NCBI GenBank assembly: GCA_945889085.1
Contig: CAMDBM010000017.1
Coordinates: forward strand, 1-55,421
Origin: WLJO01 sp945889085
GTDB lineage: Bacteria; Actinomycetota; Acidimicrobiia; Acidimicrobiales; Ilumatobacteraceae
Direction: 5' to 3'
Length of the DNA stretch: 55,421 bases
Shown piece by piece: positions 14,895 through 22,721 of the stretch; position 1 is the first letter of the stretch, and each line of letters begins with the position of its first letter. The notes under the pieces are model-generated. The model had not been told where the DNA came from. It saw only the letters and a program-made list of their open reading frames with translations, and ran no database searches. The position numbers and the translations under genes were made by a program.

Positions 14895-16568
14895 ATGGGA
14901 TCACGCGTGATCATCAAGGGCGGAACCGTGGTGGACGGCACCGGCGGTCCGTCCCGCATCGCAGACGTCGCCATCGAGGGCGACCGCATCGTTGAGATCG
15001 GTGTCGGTCTCACCGGCGACGAGGTGATCGACGCAACCGGGTCGGTGGTGGCACCCGGGTTCATCGACATCCACACCCATTACGACGCCCAGGTGTTCTG
15101 GGACCCGGCGCTCACACCGTCGTGCTACCACGGTGTCACCACCGTCGTTGCCGGTAACTGCGGCTTCTCGTTCGCCCCTATCAAGGCCAAGGACATCGAC
15201 ACCCTCACCCGCACCATGGAAAAAGTGGAGGACATGGACCCACAAACGCTCATCGAGGGCGTTCCGTGGGACTTCGAAACCTTCCCGGAGTACCTCGACT
15301 CCGTCGAGCGCCACGGCAGCCTGCTCAACTTCGCGGCGTACATCGGCCACACACCGCTGCGCCTGTACGTGATGGGCGACGAAGCGATCGGCCGTGAGGC
15401 CACACCCGATGAGGTGGACCAGATGGTCGCCATCGTGAAAGACGCTATGGAAGCGGGCGCCTGCGGTGTCGCAACGAGTTTCGCGGCCACGCACCGGGCC
15501 GCAGACGGTCGCCCGATCCCGAGTCGCTGGGCCGAGAGCGAGGAGATCTACCGCCTGTTCAAGGCCGTAGCCGACACCGGCCGTGGCGTCATCGGCATCA
15601 ACGGCGGCGACAACTTGCCGTTCCCGCAGTGCTACGACATGCAGCAGCGTGTCGGCATCCCGTTCACGTACACCGCGTTGCTCACGTTCCCGAACGGGGC
15701 GCACATCAAGGCAGCCGAGATCAACCGCCAGGGATGGGAGCGCGGCGCACAGGTGTGGCCGCAGGTCTCGTGCCGACCGCTGTCGTTCTCGATGACGATG
15801 CAGGAGCCGTTCACCCTCAACATCAACCCGGTGTTCGGTGAGTTGATGTCGAAGTCCGTGGAAGAGCGCAGGGCCGCGTACGCGGATCCCGCCTGGCGCC
15901 AGCGCGTGCTGGTCGGCTGGACGGACACGAAGTTCCTGCCGCCGCAGTGGACCTCGTTCGAGATCATGGAGTCAACAGCCCACCCGGAACTCGTTGGCCA
16001 GCGCATCCAGGCACTCGCGGAAGCGAACAACAAGCACCCGCTCGATCTGCTGCTCGACCTGACACTGGAGGAGGCCGCGCCCAGTGACATTCGGGTGAAG
16101 AACACCCTCGCGAACGGGGATCCCGAGGGCATTGCGATGCTCCTCCAGGAGGAACACACGACGCTCGGCCTGTCCGACGCCGGCGCCCACGTCGGCCAGT
16201 TGTGCGACGCGCCGCTGTCCACCGACCTCCTCGGCAACTGGGTGCGCGAGCGCAAAGTGCTCAGCATGGAGACCGCCATCCGCAAGCTCTCCGGCCTGCA
16301 GGCAGACATCTTCAACTTCACCGACCGCGGCTACCTCAAGCCCGGCTATCACGCCGACGTGGTGGTGTTCGACCCGAAGACCATTGATCCCGGTCCGGTG
16401 CGCCGTGTGCGTGACTTCCCGGCCGGTGCCGAGCGCCTCACTGCGGACCAGCCGACCGGGATGCAGTACGTCTTCGTGAACGGCACCGCCATCCAGCGCG
16501 ACGGGGTGCTCGTGCAGTCCGCTCTTGACGACCTGCCCGGCCAGATGGTGGCCCCAAGCCCCTGGTAA
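14895..16568 (+). CDS. N-acyl-D-amino-acid deacylase-like amidohydrolase
   Basis: A 557-residue amidohydrolase of the D-aminoacylase/dihydroorotase group. The metal motif is His60-x-His62 (FIDIHTHYD), and Cys89 in AGNCGFSFAP matches the metal-bridging Cys of D-aminoacylases. LSDAGAHVGQLCDAP holds the late catalytic Asp and GYHADVVVFDP the closing beta-strand. The frame is open upstream from 14496, but ATG 14895 has GGGAG nearby and starts the typical VIIKGGTVVDGTG. Acidimicrobiia carry many such paralogs; the amide or carbamate cleaved may be something other than an N-acyl-D-amino acid. Confidence 0.9.
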   Translation: MGSRVIIKGGTVVDGTGGPSRIADVAIEGDRIVEIGVGLTGDEVIDATGSVVAPGFIDIHTHYDAQVFWDPALTPSCYHGVTTVVAGNCGFSFAPIKAKDIDTLTRTMEKVEDMDPQTLIEGVPWDFETFPEYLDSVERHGSLLNFAAYIGHTPLRLYVMGDEAIGREATPDEVDQMVAIVKDAMEAGACGVATSFAATHRAADGRPIPSRWAESEEIYRLFKAVADTGRGVIGINGGDNLPFPQCYDMQQRVGIPFTYTALLTFPNGAHIKAAEINRQGWERGAQVWPQVSCRPLSFSMTMQEPFTLNINPVFGELMSKSVEERRAAYADPAWRQRVLVGWTDTKFLPPQWTSFEIMESTAHPELVGQRIQALAEANNKHPLDLLLDLTLEEAAPSDIRVKNTLANGDPEGIAMLLQEEHTTLGLSDAGAHVGQLCDAPLSTDLLGNWVRERKVLSMETAIRKLSGLQADIFNFTDRGYLKPGYHADVVVFDPKTIDPGPVRRVRDFPAGAERLTADQPTGMQYVFVNGTAIQRDGVLVQSALDDLPGQMVAPSPW

Positions 16569-16620
16569 CCCGGGGCCACGGGTGAGCATCGAGACACCCG
16601 CGGCTACAACACGTGTGGTG

Positions 16621-16713
16621 CCGAGCATCAGCCCGGCGAGGGAAGCGCTAGCGACGAGCCGGACGAGGCCTATGCCGAAGCGCAGCGGAGGCTATGGCCG
16701 AGCATCAGCCCGG
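16621..16713. repeat. 16-bp direct repeat flanking repeat copy B
   Basis: CCGAGCATCAGCCCGG occurs at 16621-16636 and 16698-16713, 77 bases apart, on either side of the dispersed repeat. The second copy includes the stop codon of the carboxylase gene. The arrangement looks like a target-site duplication or a slipped tandem duplication. Confidence 0.65.
16635..16696 (-). repeat. Dispersed intergenic repeat, copy B
   Basis: Reverse-strand partner of copy A (6376-6438), about 50 of 62 positions identical. Read on the minus strand it begins CATAG, eight bases after the TGA of the carboxylase gene, mirroring the nine-base distance from the aceE stop in copy A. Both copies lie in gaps between convergent genes, so a role at transcript 3' ends (stability or termination) or REP-like dispersal is possible. 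Confidence 0.75.
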
Positions 16714-18225
16714 AGTGATGCCGTGCCGCTTCTCGACGGCCTCACGGTCGCGCGGGTCCGCTGCGGCGAAGCGCCGGACCATCTCGTCGCGCAGGCCCTC
16801 GAACGACACCACCGCGTCAATCACCATCTCCGAAGCGAGGCGGTAGAGGTCCACATCGGCCTCGTACTCCCTGCGCCGCTCCTCCACGAATGCATACCGC
16901 TCGGCCGGGTCCTCGATCGCTGCGATCTTGTTGGCGTACACCGCATTCACGGCGGCCTGCGGCCCCATCACGGCGATCTTCGCGGTGGGCAGGGCGAGCG
17001 TGGCGATCGGGTCGAAGGCGGGGCCGTTCATTGCATAGAGGCCGGCCCCGTAGGCCTTGCGGACCACGACACAGATCTTCGGAACGGTGGCCTCCGTGAT
17101 CGCAGTGATCATTTTCGCTCCGTGGCGGATGATGCCCTCGCGCTCCACCTTCGTGCCGATCATGAAACCGGGCACATCCGCCAGGAACACGAGCGGGATG
17201 TTGTACGCATCGCACATCCACACGAAGCGTGCAGCCTTGTCCGCCGAGTCCCCGAACAACACACCACCCTTGTGCATCGGGTTGTTCGCCACGAACCCGA
17301 CCACGTGACCGTCGAGGCGCCCGAACCCGACGGTGAGTTCCGGTGCGAACAGGGGCTTCACGGCGAAGAACGATCCCTCGTCAACGATGCAGTCGATGAA
17401 GCGGTGCATGTCGTAGCCCATTGCCTCGTCGGCGGGCAGCGCTTGGGCCGTGAGCGGCTTCACCGGGTCCAGTGCCTCGAACACGTCGGGGGTCTCGCGC
17501 CAGTTCGTGGGCAGGTACGAGAAGAACTCCTTCGCCTGGGAGATCGCATCGGCGTCGTCCACGGCGAGGTTGTCGCCGCAGCCGGACACCGTTGCGTGCA
17601 TACGGGCACCGCCCATTTCCTCGAGCGTCACGAACTCGCCGATGACCTCCTCGGCCATGCGCGGTGAGCCGAGGTACATCGACGCATTCCCCTCCACCAT
17701 GATGACGATGTCGCAGAACGACGGGATGTACGCACCACCGGCGGCGGACGGCCCGAACAGGCAGCAGATCTGGGGCACCTTGCCCGACAGCCTCACCTGG
17801 TTCGCGAAGATCCTCCCGGCCCCACGCCTGCCCGGGAACAGGTCCACCTGGTCGGTGATCCGGGCACCCGCGGAGTCGATGAGCCAGAAGATGGGCACCT
17901 CGTGGCGGAGCGCGTACTCGGTAACACGGATCATCTTCTCGACCGTGCGTGCCCCCCACGAGCCTGCCTTCACCGTCGGGTCGTTGGCCACGACGCACAC
18001 GGTGCGACCGTCAACCCGCCCGATGCCGGTGACAACGCCGTCGGCCGGCAGGTCCGCCGCCATTGTGTTGGAGAGCAGGCCGTCCTCAACGAACGATCCC
18101 TCGTCGAGCAGCAGCGCGAGACGGTCACGCACGAACAGTTTGTTCTGGCGCGCGAGTTTCTCGCCCTCGCGGTGGAGGTTGCCGGAGGCCGCCCTCTGCC
18201 TGCGTTGCTCGAACTCCTCAGTCAC
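16705..18225 (-). CDS. Acyl-CoA carboxylase, carboxyltransferase (beta) subunit
   Basis: A 506-residue biotin-dependent carboxyltransferase of the propionyl-/methylcrotonyl-CoA carboxylase family; it moves CO2 from carboxybiotin to acyl-CoA. The acyl-CoA oxyanion-hole region is LFGPSAAGGAYIPSFCD (N-domain) and the biotin side is VVRKAYGAGLYAMNGPAFDP (C-domain). GTG 18225 with GGGG/AGG upstream begins TEEFEQRRQRA, the usual start; the longer open frame runs into the divergent gene. The biotin carboxylase/carrier subunit is not adjacent. Substrate identity (propionyl, methylcrotonyl, geranyl) cannot be settled by eye. Confidence 0.92.
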   Translation of the reverse strand: MTEEFEQRRQRAASGNLHREGEKLARQNKLFVRDRLALLLDEGSFVEDGLLSNTMAADLPADGVVTGIGRVDGRTVCVVANDPTVKAGSWGARTVEKMIRVTEYALRHEVPIFWLIDSAGARITDQVDLFPGRRGAGRIFANQVRLSGKVPQICCLFGPSAAGGAYIPSFCDIVIMVEGNASMYLGSPRMAEEVIGEFVTLEEMGGARMHATVSGCGDNLAVDDADAISQAKEFFSYLPTNWRETPDVFEALDPVKPLTAQALPADEAMGYDMHRFIDCIVDEGSFFAVKPLFAPELTVGFGRLDGHVVGFVANNPMHKGGVLFGDSADKAARFVWMCDAYNIPLVFLADVPGFMIGTKVEREGIIRHGAKMITAITEATVPKICVVVRKAYGAGLYAMNGPAFDPIATLALPTAKIAVMGPQAAVNAVYANKIAAIEDPAERYAFVEERRREYEADVDLYRLASEMVIDAVVSFEGLRDEMVRRFAAADPRDREAVEKRHGITPG

Positions 18226-18350
18226 CCTGTTCCCCTTCGTCCGCTGGGACGACGGTAGCGCCCCCGCACTGCCGGGGTGGACCCCACCCCTCGTTGTGGG
18301 TGATACTGCAGATGCTGTTTCTGGCACTGCACCTAGGGGGGACCGCAGCC

Positions 18351-19739
18351 ATGATGACTGGGGAAGAGTACAAGAAGTCACTTTTTGATGGACGCGCGAC
18401 GTATTTCGCTGGCGAGAAGGTGGATGACCTGCCGGGTCACCCGATCCTTGGATCGTCGGTGCAGAAGGCGGCCGAGGGCTACGACTGGATGCTGGCCCGC
18501 TCGGTGAACGGCCGCAGTCCGCTCGCGGGGATCCCGACGAATTCCGAGGAACTGCGCCAGAAGGTCGATCTGGTTCACCAGAGCGGCATGATCAGCCACG
18601 TCACGTACACGTCGATCATGACGCTCGCAACGGTGTGCGGCCGAATCAAGGACACCGCTCCGAAGTACCTCGAGCCGATGAATGCGTTCATCGAGGAGGC
18701 CCAGCGCCGCGACATCCGCATCACCCAGTGCATCACCGACGCCAAGGGTGACCGTTCGCGGCCCCCGGGCAAGCAGGACGACCCCGACGCGTACGTGCAC
18801 GTGGTGAGCCGCCAGAGCGACGGCGTCGTCATCCGCGGCGCGAAGCTTCACATCACCGGCGCCTCGCTTGGTCACGAACTGATGACTATTCCCACCAAGG
18901 CGATGAAGGCTGGCGAGGAGGACTACGCGATCGCCGCGATGATCCCGGTGAACGCCCCGGGCGTGAAAATCATCAACACGTCGTACGCGCCGCGCCATCA
19001 CGACCTGCGTGACTTCCCCGTATCGGGCACGGACAACTATCCCGAGGGCTTCGTGATTTTCGACGACGTCTTCGTGCCGAACGATCGCATCTTCCTCAAC
19101 GGAGAGGTGTCCCAGGCCTCGGTGTTCGCCCACTCCCTAGGCCTCTGGGAGCGCCTCGGCGGGCTCTCCGGCATGGCGGACGGCGCTGACCTCCTCGTGG
19201 GTCTGGCCCAGCTCATCGCCGAGGCGAACGGCCTCGCCGGCGAGGCCCACATCAAGGAGAAGATCTCCGAGATGATCATCCACGCAACCGTGGTGCGCGC
19301 CTGTCTCGAGGCCTGCCTGATGCACGCCGAGGTCGGCCCGTTCGGGGCTGCGTTCCCGAACGAGCTGTACACCAATGCCGGCAAGTACACCGGGGCCGCG
19401 AACTTCAACCTGATGGTGCGTCACCTGCACGACATCGCCGGCGGCGCCGTGGTCACCGCCCCCGCCATCGCAGACTTCGAGAACCCCGAGGTGGGGCACC
19501 TCGCACGCAAGTACATGGCGGGCCGATCCGACATCGACGGCGAGTACCGCACCCGCCTGTTCCACCTCATCCGTGACCTGACAGCGGATTCCTACGGCGG
19601 CTGGCAGTTGGTCACCAACATCCAGGCTGGTGGCGGTCTGTACGCGCAGCGGATCGTGACGCGCAGGCACTACGACCTCGAACGCGCCAAGCAGGTCGCA
19701 CTCGCCGCAGCCGGTCTCGGCGCACATCCCGACCACTGA
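18351..19739 (+). CDS. 4-hydroxyphenylacetate 3-hydroxylase / 4-hydroxybutyryl-CoA dehydratase family flavoprotein
   Basis: A 462-residue protein of the HpaB/AbfD fold, related to acyl-CoA dehydrogenases. It starts MTGEEYKKSLFDGRATYFAGEKV, with ITDAKGDRSRPPGKQDDPDAYVHVV and RGAKLHITGAS in the flavin/substrate region, and TADSYGGWQLVTNIQAGGGLYAQR at the end. I do not see the Cys/His pattern that holds the 4Fe-4S cluster of 4-hydroxybutyryl-CoA dehydratase, so an FAD-dependent monooxygenase or a cluster-free relative is likelier. ATG 18351 or 18354 follows a G-rich ribosome binding site. The acyl-CoA dehydrogenase 13 bases downstream is probably in the same operon. Confidence 0.8.
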   Translation: MMTGEEYKKSLFDGRATYFAGEKVDDLPGHPILGSSVQKAAEGYDWMLARSVNGRSPLAGIPTNSEELRQKVDLVHQSGMISHVTYTSIMTLATVCGRIKDTAPKYLEPMNAFIEEAQRRDIRITQCITDAKGDRSRPPGKQDDPDAYVHVVSRQSDGVVIRGAKLHITGASLGHELMTIPTKAMKAGEEDYAIAAMIPVNAPGVKIINTSYAPRHHDLRDFPVSGTDNYPEGFVIFDDVFVPNDRIFLNGEVSQASVFAHSLGLWERLGGLSGMADGADLLVGLAQLIAEANGLAGEAHIKEKISEMIIHATVVRACLEACLMHAEVGPFGAAFPNELYTNAGKYTGAANFNLMVRHLHDIAGGAVVTAPAIADFENPEVGHLARKYMAGRSDIDGEYRTRLFHLIRDLTADSYGGWQLVTNIQAGGGLYAQRIVTRRHYDLERAKQVALAAAGLGAHPDH

Positions 19740-19752
19740 TCGCGGACAGACG

Positions 19753-20991
19753 ATGACTGCGGACCTCCATGCAGCCGCGCTCGACGAGGATGAGCGTCGG
19801 GAGTTCGTCGCTGTGGCGACGTCGTTCCTTGAGGCCAACGCCGAGCGGCTACCGGCCGCGGAGTCGTTTGAGTGGGGCCGTGGCCCCGAGGTGCGCCTCA
19901 TGGGCAAGGACGATGAGGACCCGCGGGCCCTCATCGCACAGGCACGGGCGTGGCGCGCCAAGGTATTCGATGCCGGTTTCGGCTGGCTCGGCGGACCGAA
20001 GGAATACGGCGGCGGCGGACGTCACCACGACCTCGACGGCATCTACCGCTCCCTCGAGAGCGAGTTCGACGTTCCCGACCAGAGTGCGTGGGGAGTTGCC
20101 TGGGAGATGGTGGCCCCGGCAATCCTCGTGCACGGCAACGAGGACGTGAAGCAGCGCTACCTGAGTCGTATTTACCGCGGCGAGCTGCTCTGCTCACAGT
20201 TGCTCAGCGAGCCAGGCAACGGCTCGGACCTCGCGGGCCTGCGCACGAAGGCGGTTCGTGACGGCGACGAATGGGTGGTGAATGGCCAGAAGGTGTGGAG
20301 TTCGTACGCTCACCTCGCAGAGCTCGGTCAGCTCATGGCTCGCACGGACCCGGACGCACCCAAGCACAAGGGCCTCACGATGTTCCTGCTGCCGATGGAT
20401 ACACCCGGCGTAGAACCGCGTCCGCTTCGGCAGATGAACGGCAACGCCGAGTTCAACGAGGTATTCCTCACCGACGTGCGCGTGCCCGACGGCAACCGCG
20501 TCGGCGACGCAGGTCGCGGTTGGGCGGCAGTGCTCACCACGCTGATGTCCGAGCGGGCCGCCGTGGGGTCGGGCAAGACCTCTGCAGCGGCCGACCCGGC
20601 GCTCATCCTCGTCGAGCTTGCTCGGCACATGGACCGGCTCAACGATGCCGTCGTGCGCCAGACCCTCGCCGAGGTGCTCACCCACCGCAAACTCATCGAG
20701 TGGGTTGGCGCACGCGGCGAGGCACTCGTTGCGTCCGGACAGGCGCGGGGTGCCGAGGGATCCATCCTCAAGCTGCTCTCCTCACGCCAGATCCGTCGCA
20801 TTGCAAACCTCGCGGGCAGCCTGCTCGGCCCCGCCTTCGGGGCGGACACCGGCGAGTGGGGCACGTTCGCGTGGAGCGACTACCTCTGCAGCACTCCCGG
20901 ATTGCGCATTGCGGGTGGGACCGACGAGATCCAGCACAACATCCTCGGCGAGCGCATTCTCGGGCTCCCCAAGGAACCGCACCTGCAGTAA
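19753..20991 (+). CDS. Acyl-CoA dehydrogenase
   Basis: A 412-residue acyl-CoA dehydrogenase with LLSEPGNGSDLAGLRTKAVRDGDEWVVNGQKVWSS (flavin and substrate contacts), GLTMFLLPMDTPGVEPRPLRQMNG and the C-terminal LRIAGGTDEIQHNILGERILGLP. The TDEIQ segment supplies the usual flavin contact near the C-terminus. It is of the large actinobacterial FadE type. It follows the HpaB/AbfD-family gene by 13 bases, so the two flavoproteins may act on the same CoA ester. The substrate is unknown. Confidence 0.92.
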   Translation: MTADLHAAALDEDERREFVAVATSFLEANAERLPAAESFEWGRGPEVRLMGKDDEDPRALIAQARAWRAKVFDAGFGWLGGPKEYGGGGRHHDLDGIYRSLESEFDVPDQSAWGVAWEMVAPAILVHGNEDVKQRYLSRIYRGELLCSQLLSEPGNGSDLAGLRTKAVRDGDEWVVNGQKVWSSYAHLAELGQLMARTDPDAPKHKGLTMFLLPMDTPGVEPRPLRQMNGNAEFNEVFLTDVRVPDGNRVGDAGRGWAAVLTTLMSERAAVGSGKTSAAADPALILVELARHMDRLNDAVVRQTLAEVLTHRKLIEWVGARGEALVASGQARGAEGSILKLLSSRQIRRIANLAGSLLGPAFGADTGEWGTFAWSDYLCSTPGLRIAGGTDEIQHNILGERILGLPKEPHLQ

Positions 20992-21070
20992 CCCCCGTCG
21001 TCCTCGGCACCCAACCAGCGTTGACCTCCACCGGCACCGCGCACCCGATTACACCCCACTCAAATCCCCT

Positions 21071-21106
21071 ATTCCCGATGGCGTTAGTCGGGATTCGAGG
21101 TAGGCT
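21071..21106 (+). promoter_or_regulatory. Operator-like palindrome and -10 box upstream of cysH
   Basis: TCCCGA (21073-21078) and TCGGGA (21088-21093) are inverted around nine bases; one base further on each side is nearly symmetric. TAGGCT (21101-21106) is a candidate -10 box, placing the start about 40 bases before ATG 21154. A partly similar palindrome precedes the sulfonate transporter (28111-28133), suggesting a shared sulfur regulator. No riboswitch fold is evident. Confidence 0.4.
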
Positions 21107-21153
21107 CCCTTGTCCCGATCCGGCCCAACCGGTTCCTGCAGCGAAGGTTGCGC

Positions 21154-21801
21154 ATGCCCACCGTCACGATCCCCACCTCCTTGGAGAACGGCCAGCCCGG
21201 CGACGCCATCCGCTGGGCAGCCGAGCAGTTCGGCACCGAGCACCTCGTGGTCACCGCCAGCTTCGAAGATGCCGTCCTGGTTCACCTCGCTGCAACCGCC
21301 GTACCGGGCATCGAGGTGGTCCTCATCGACACCCAGTACCTGTTCGCCGAGACCCAGTGGCTCGTGGACGAGATGCGCAAGCTGGTCGACCTCAACCTCA
21401 CAGTGCTCCACCCGAAGGTGCAGCCCGACAACCTCTGGCAGACCGACGTCGAGGCCTGCTGCGGAGTGCGCAAGGTGGAACCGCTCAACCGGGCACTCGT
21501 CGGCAAGCAGGGATGGGTTACCGGTATCCGGCGTGTGGACGGCCCCACCCGCGCCAACGCGCCGGTCGCAGTGTTCGACCCAGTTCGCAACCTCGTGAAG
21601 ATCAACCCGCTCGCCTCCTTCAGCGACGAGGACCTGCTCACCTACGAAAAGACCCACGAACTGCCCGTGAACCCGCTGCGCGAGCGCGGCTACCCGAGCA
21701 TCGGCTGCTGGCCGTGCACGCGACCAGTCGCTCCCGGCGAGGACAAGCGTGCGGGACGTTGGGCAGGCAACGACAAGACCGAGTGCGGGCTGCACGCATG
21801 A
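21154..21801 (+). CDS. cysH: Assimilatory adenylyl-sulfate (APS) reductase
   Basis: A 215-residue PAPS/APS reductase. The paired cysteine motifs Cys102-Cys103 (EACCGVRKVEPL) and Cys185-x-x-Cys188 (GCWPCTRPV) bind a 4Fe-4S cluster, which marks the APS-using type. The catalytic Cys211 lies in the C-terminal ECGLHA. It reduces APS to sulfite with thioredoxin-type electrons. No cysC kinase is present between it and cysDN, in agreement with direct APS reduction. ATG 21154 is preferred to the in-frame TTG 21148. The stop overlaps cysD by four bases (ATGA). Confidence 0.95.
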   Translation: MPTVTIPTSLENGQPGDAIRWAAEQFGTEHLVVTASFEDAVLVHLAATAVPGIEVVLIDTQYLFAETQWLVDEMRKLVDLNLTVLHPKVQPDNLWQTDVEACCGVRKVEPLNRALVGKQGWVTGIRRVDGPTRANAPVAVFDPVRNLVKINPLASFSDEDLLTYEKTHELPVNPLRERGYPSIGCWPCTRPVAPGEDKRAGRWAGNDKTECGLHA

Positions 21802-22721
21802 CCTCCGAGATCGCTACCCACGCCGAAACGGCGCACCTGGATGCGCTCACCGACGAGGCCATCACGATCATCCGAGAGGTTGCCACCGAGTGCATGAACC
21901 CCGTGTTGTTGTTCAGCGGCGGCAAGGATTCTGCCGTGCTGCTGCACCTCGCAGTGCTCGCGTTCGCCCCGGCACGACTCCCCTTCCCCGTCATGCACGT
22001 CGATACGGGTCACAACTTCGATGAGGTCATCGCGTATCGCGACGACATCGTGCAGCAGTGGGGCGTGCGCCTCGTCGTAGCGAGTGTGCAGGAAAGCATT
22101 GACGCCGGTCGCGTGGTCGAGGACACCGGCCCGCGTGCGAGCCGCAACCGCTTGCAATCGGTCACACTGCTCGACGCCATCGGCGAGCACGGCTTCGACG
22201 CCGCGTTCGGTGGTGGTCGCCGAGACGAGGACAAAGCACGCGCCAAGGAGCGAATCCTCTCGTTCCGTGACCGCATGGGCCGGTGGGACCCTCGCCAGCA
22301 GCGTCCCGAGCCCTGGGCACTGCTCAACCCGCGCATCCGCAAGGGCGAACACCTACGCGCGTTCCCGCTGTCGAACTGGACAGAACTGGACATCTGGCGC
22401 TACATCGAGCGCCACAACGTGCCGCTGCCGAGCATCTATTTCTCTCACAACCGCGAGGTTGTCGAACGTGACGGCATGCTGCTGGCGGTCGGCGGGCCGG
22501 TCGTGCTCGAACCGGGCGAGAAGCCGTATGTAGCCACCGTTCGCTACCGCACCGTCGGCGACGCAAGCTGCACAGGTGCCGTGGAATCGAGCGCCGACAG
22601 CGTGCTCGACGTGCTCGTCGAGGTTGCCGCTGCACGGATCACCGAGCGTGGCGCAACGAGAGCAGACGACACCTTCAGCGAGTCCGCCATGGAGGACCGC
22701 AAGCGCGAGGGGTACTTCTGA
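21798..22721 (+). CDS. cysD: Sulfate adenylyltransferase subunit 2
   Basis: A 307-residue ATP-sulfurylase catalytic subunit: sulfate + ATP gives APS and pyrophosphate. The PP-loop SGGKDS is at 40-45 (LLFSGGKDSAVLLHLA), followed by HVDTGHNFDEVIAYRD, FGGGRRDEDKARAKERILSFRD, and FPLSNWTELDIWRYI. The C-terminal MEDRKREGYF is the family end. A much longer open frame runs upstream through other genes, but ATG 21798 overlaps the cysH stop by four bases and matches the family start. It ends at 22721 with its last base shared by the cysN start. Confidence 0.96.
   Translation: MTSEIATHAETAHLDALTDEAITIIREVATECMNPVLLFSGGKDSAVLLHLAVLAFAPARLPFPVMHVDTGHNFDEVIAYRDDIVQQWGVRLVVASVQESIDAGRVVEDTGPRASRNRLQSVTLLDAIGEHGFDAAFGGGRRDEDKARAKERILSFRDRMGRWDPRQQRPEPWALLNPRIRKGEHLRAFPLSNWTELDIWRYIERHNVPLPSIYFSHNREVVERDGMLLAVGGPVVLEPGEKPYVATVRYRTVGDASCTGAVESSADSVLDVLVEVAAARITERGATRADDTFSESAMEDRKREGYF

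Noticed and set aside
18351..19739. Confident call as 4-hydroxybutyryl-CoA dehydratase
   Set aside because: The Cys/His ligand pattern for the 4Fe-4S cluster could not be located, so only the superfamily is called.
20992..21153. Riboswitch upstream of cysH
   Set aside because: The 162-base leader region has one palindrome but no recognisable SAM or cobalamin aptamer core.
20271..21797. N-terminal 500-residue extension of CysD
   Set aside because: The frame is open, but it overlaps the acyl-CoA dehydrogenase and cysH in other frames and is Arg/Pro-rich; ATG 21798 gives the normal CysD length and operon overlap.
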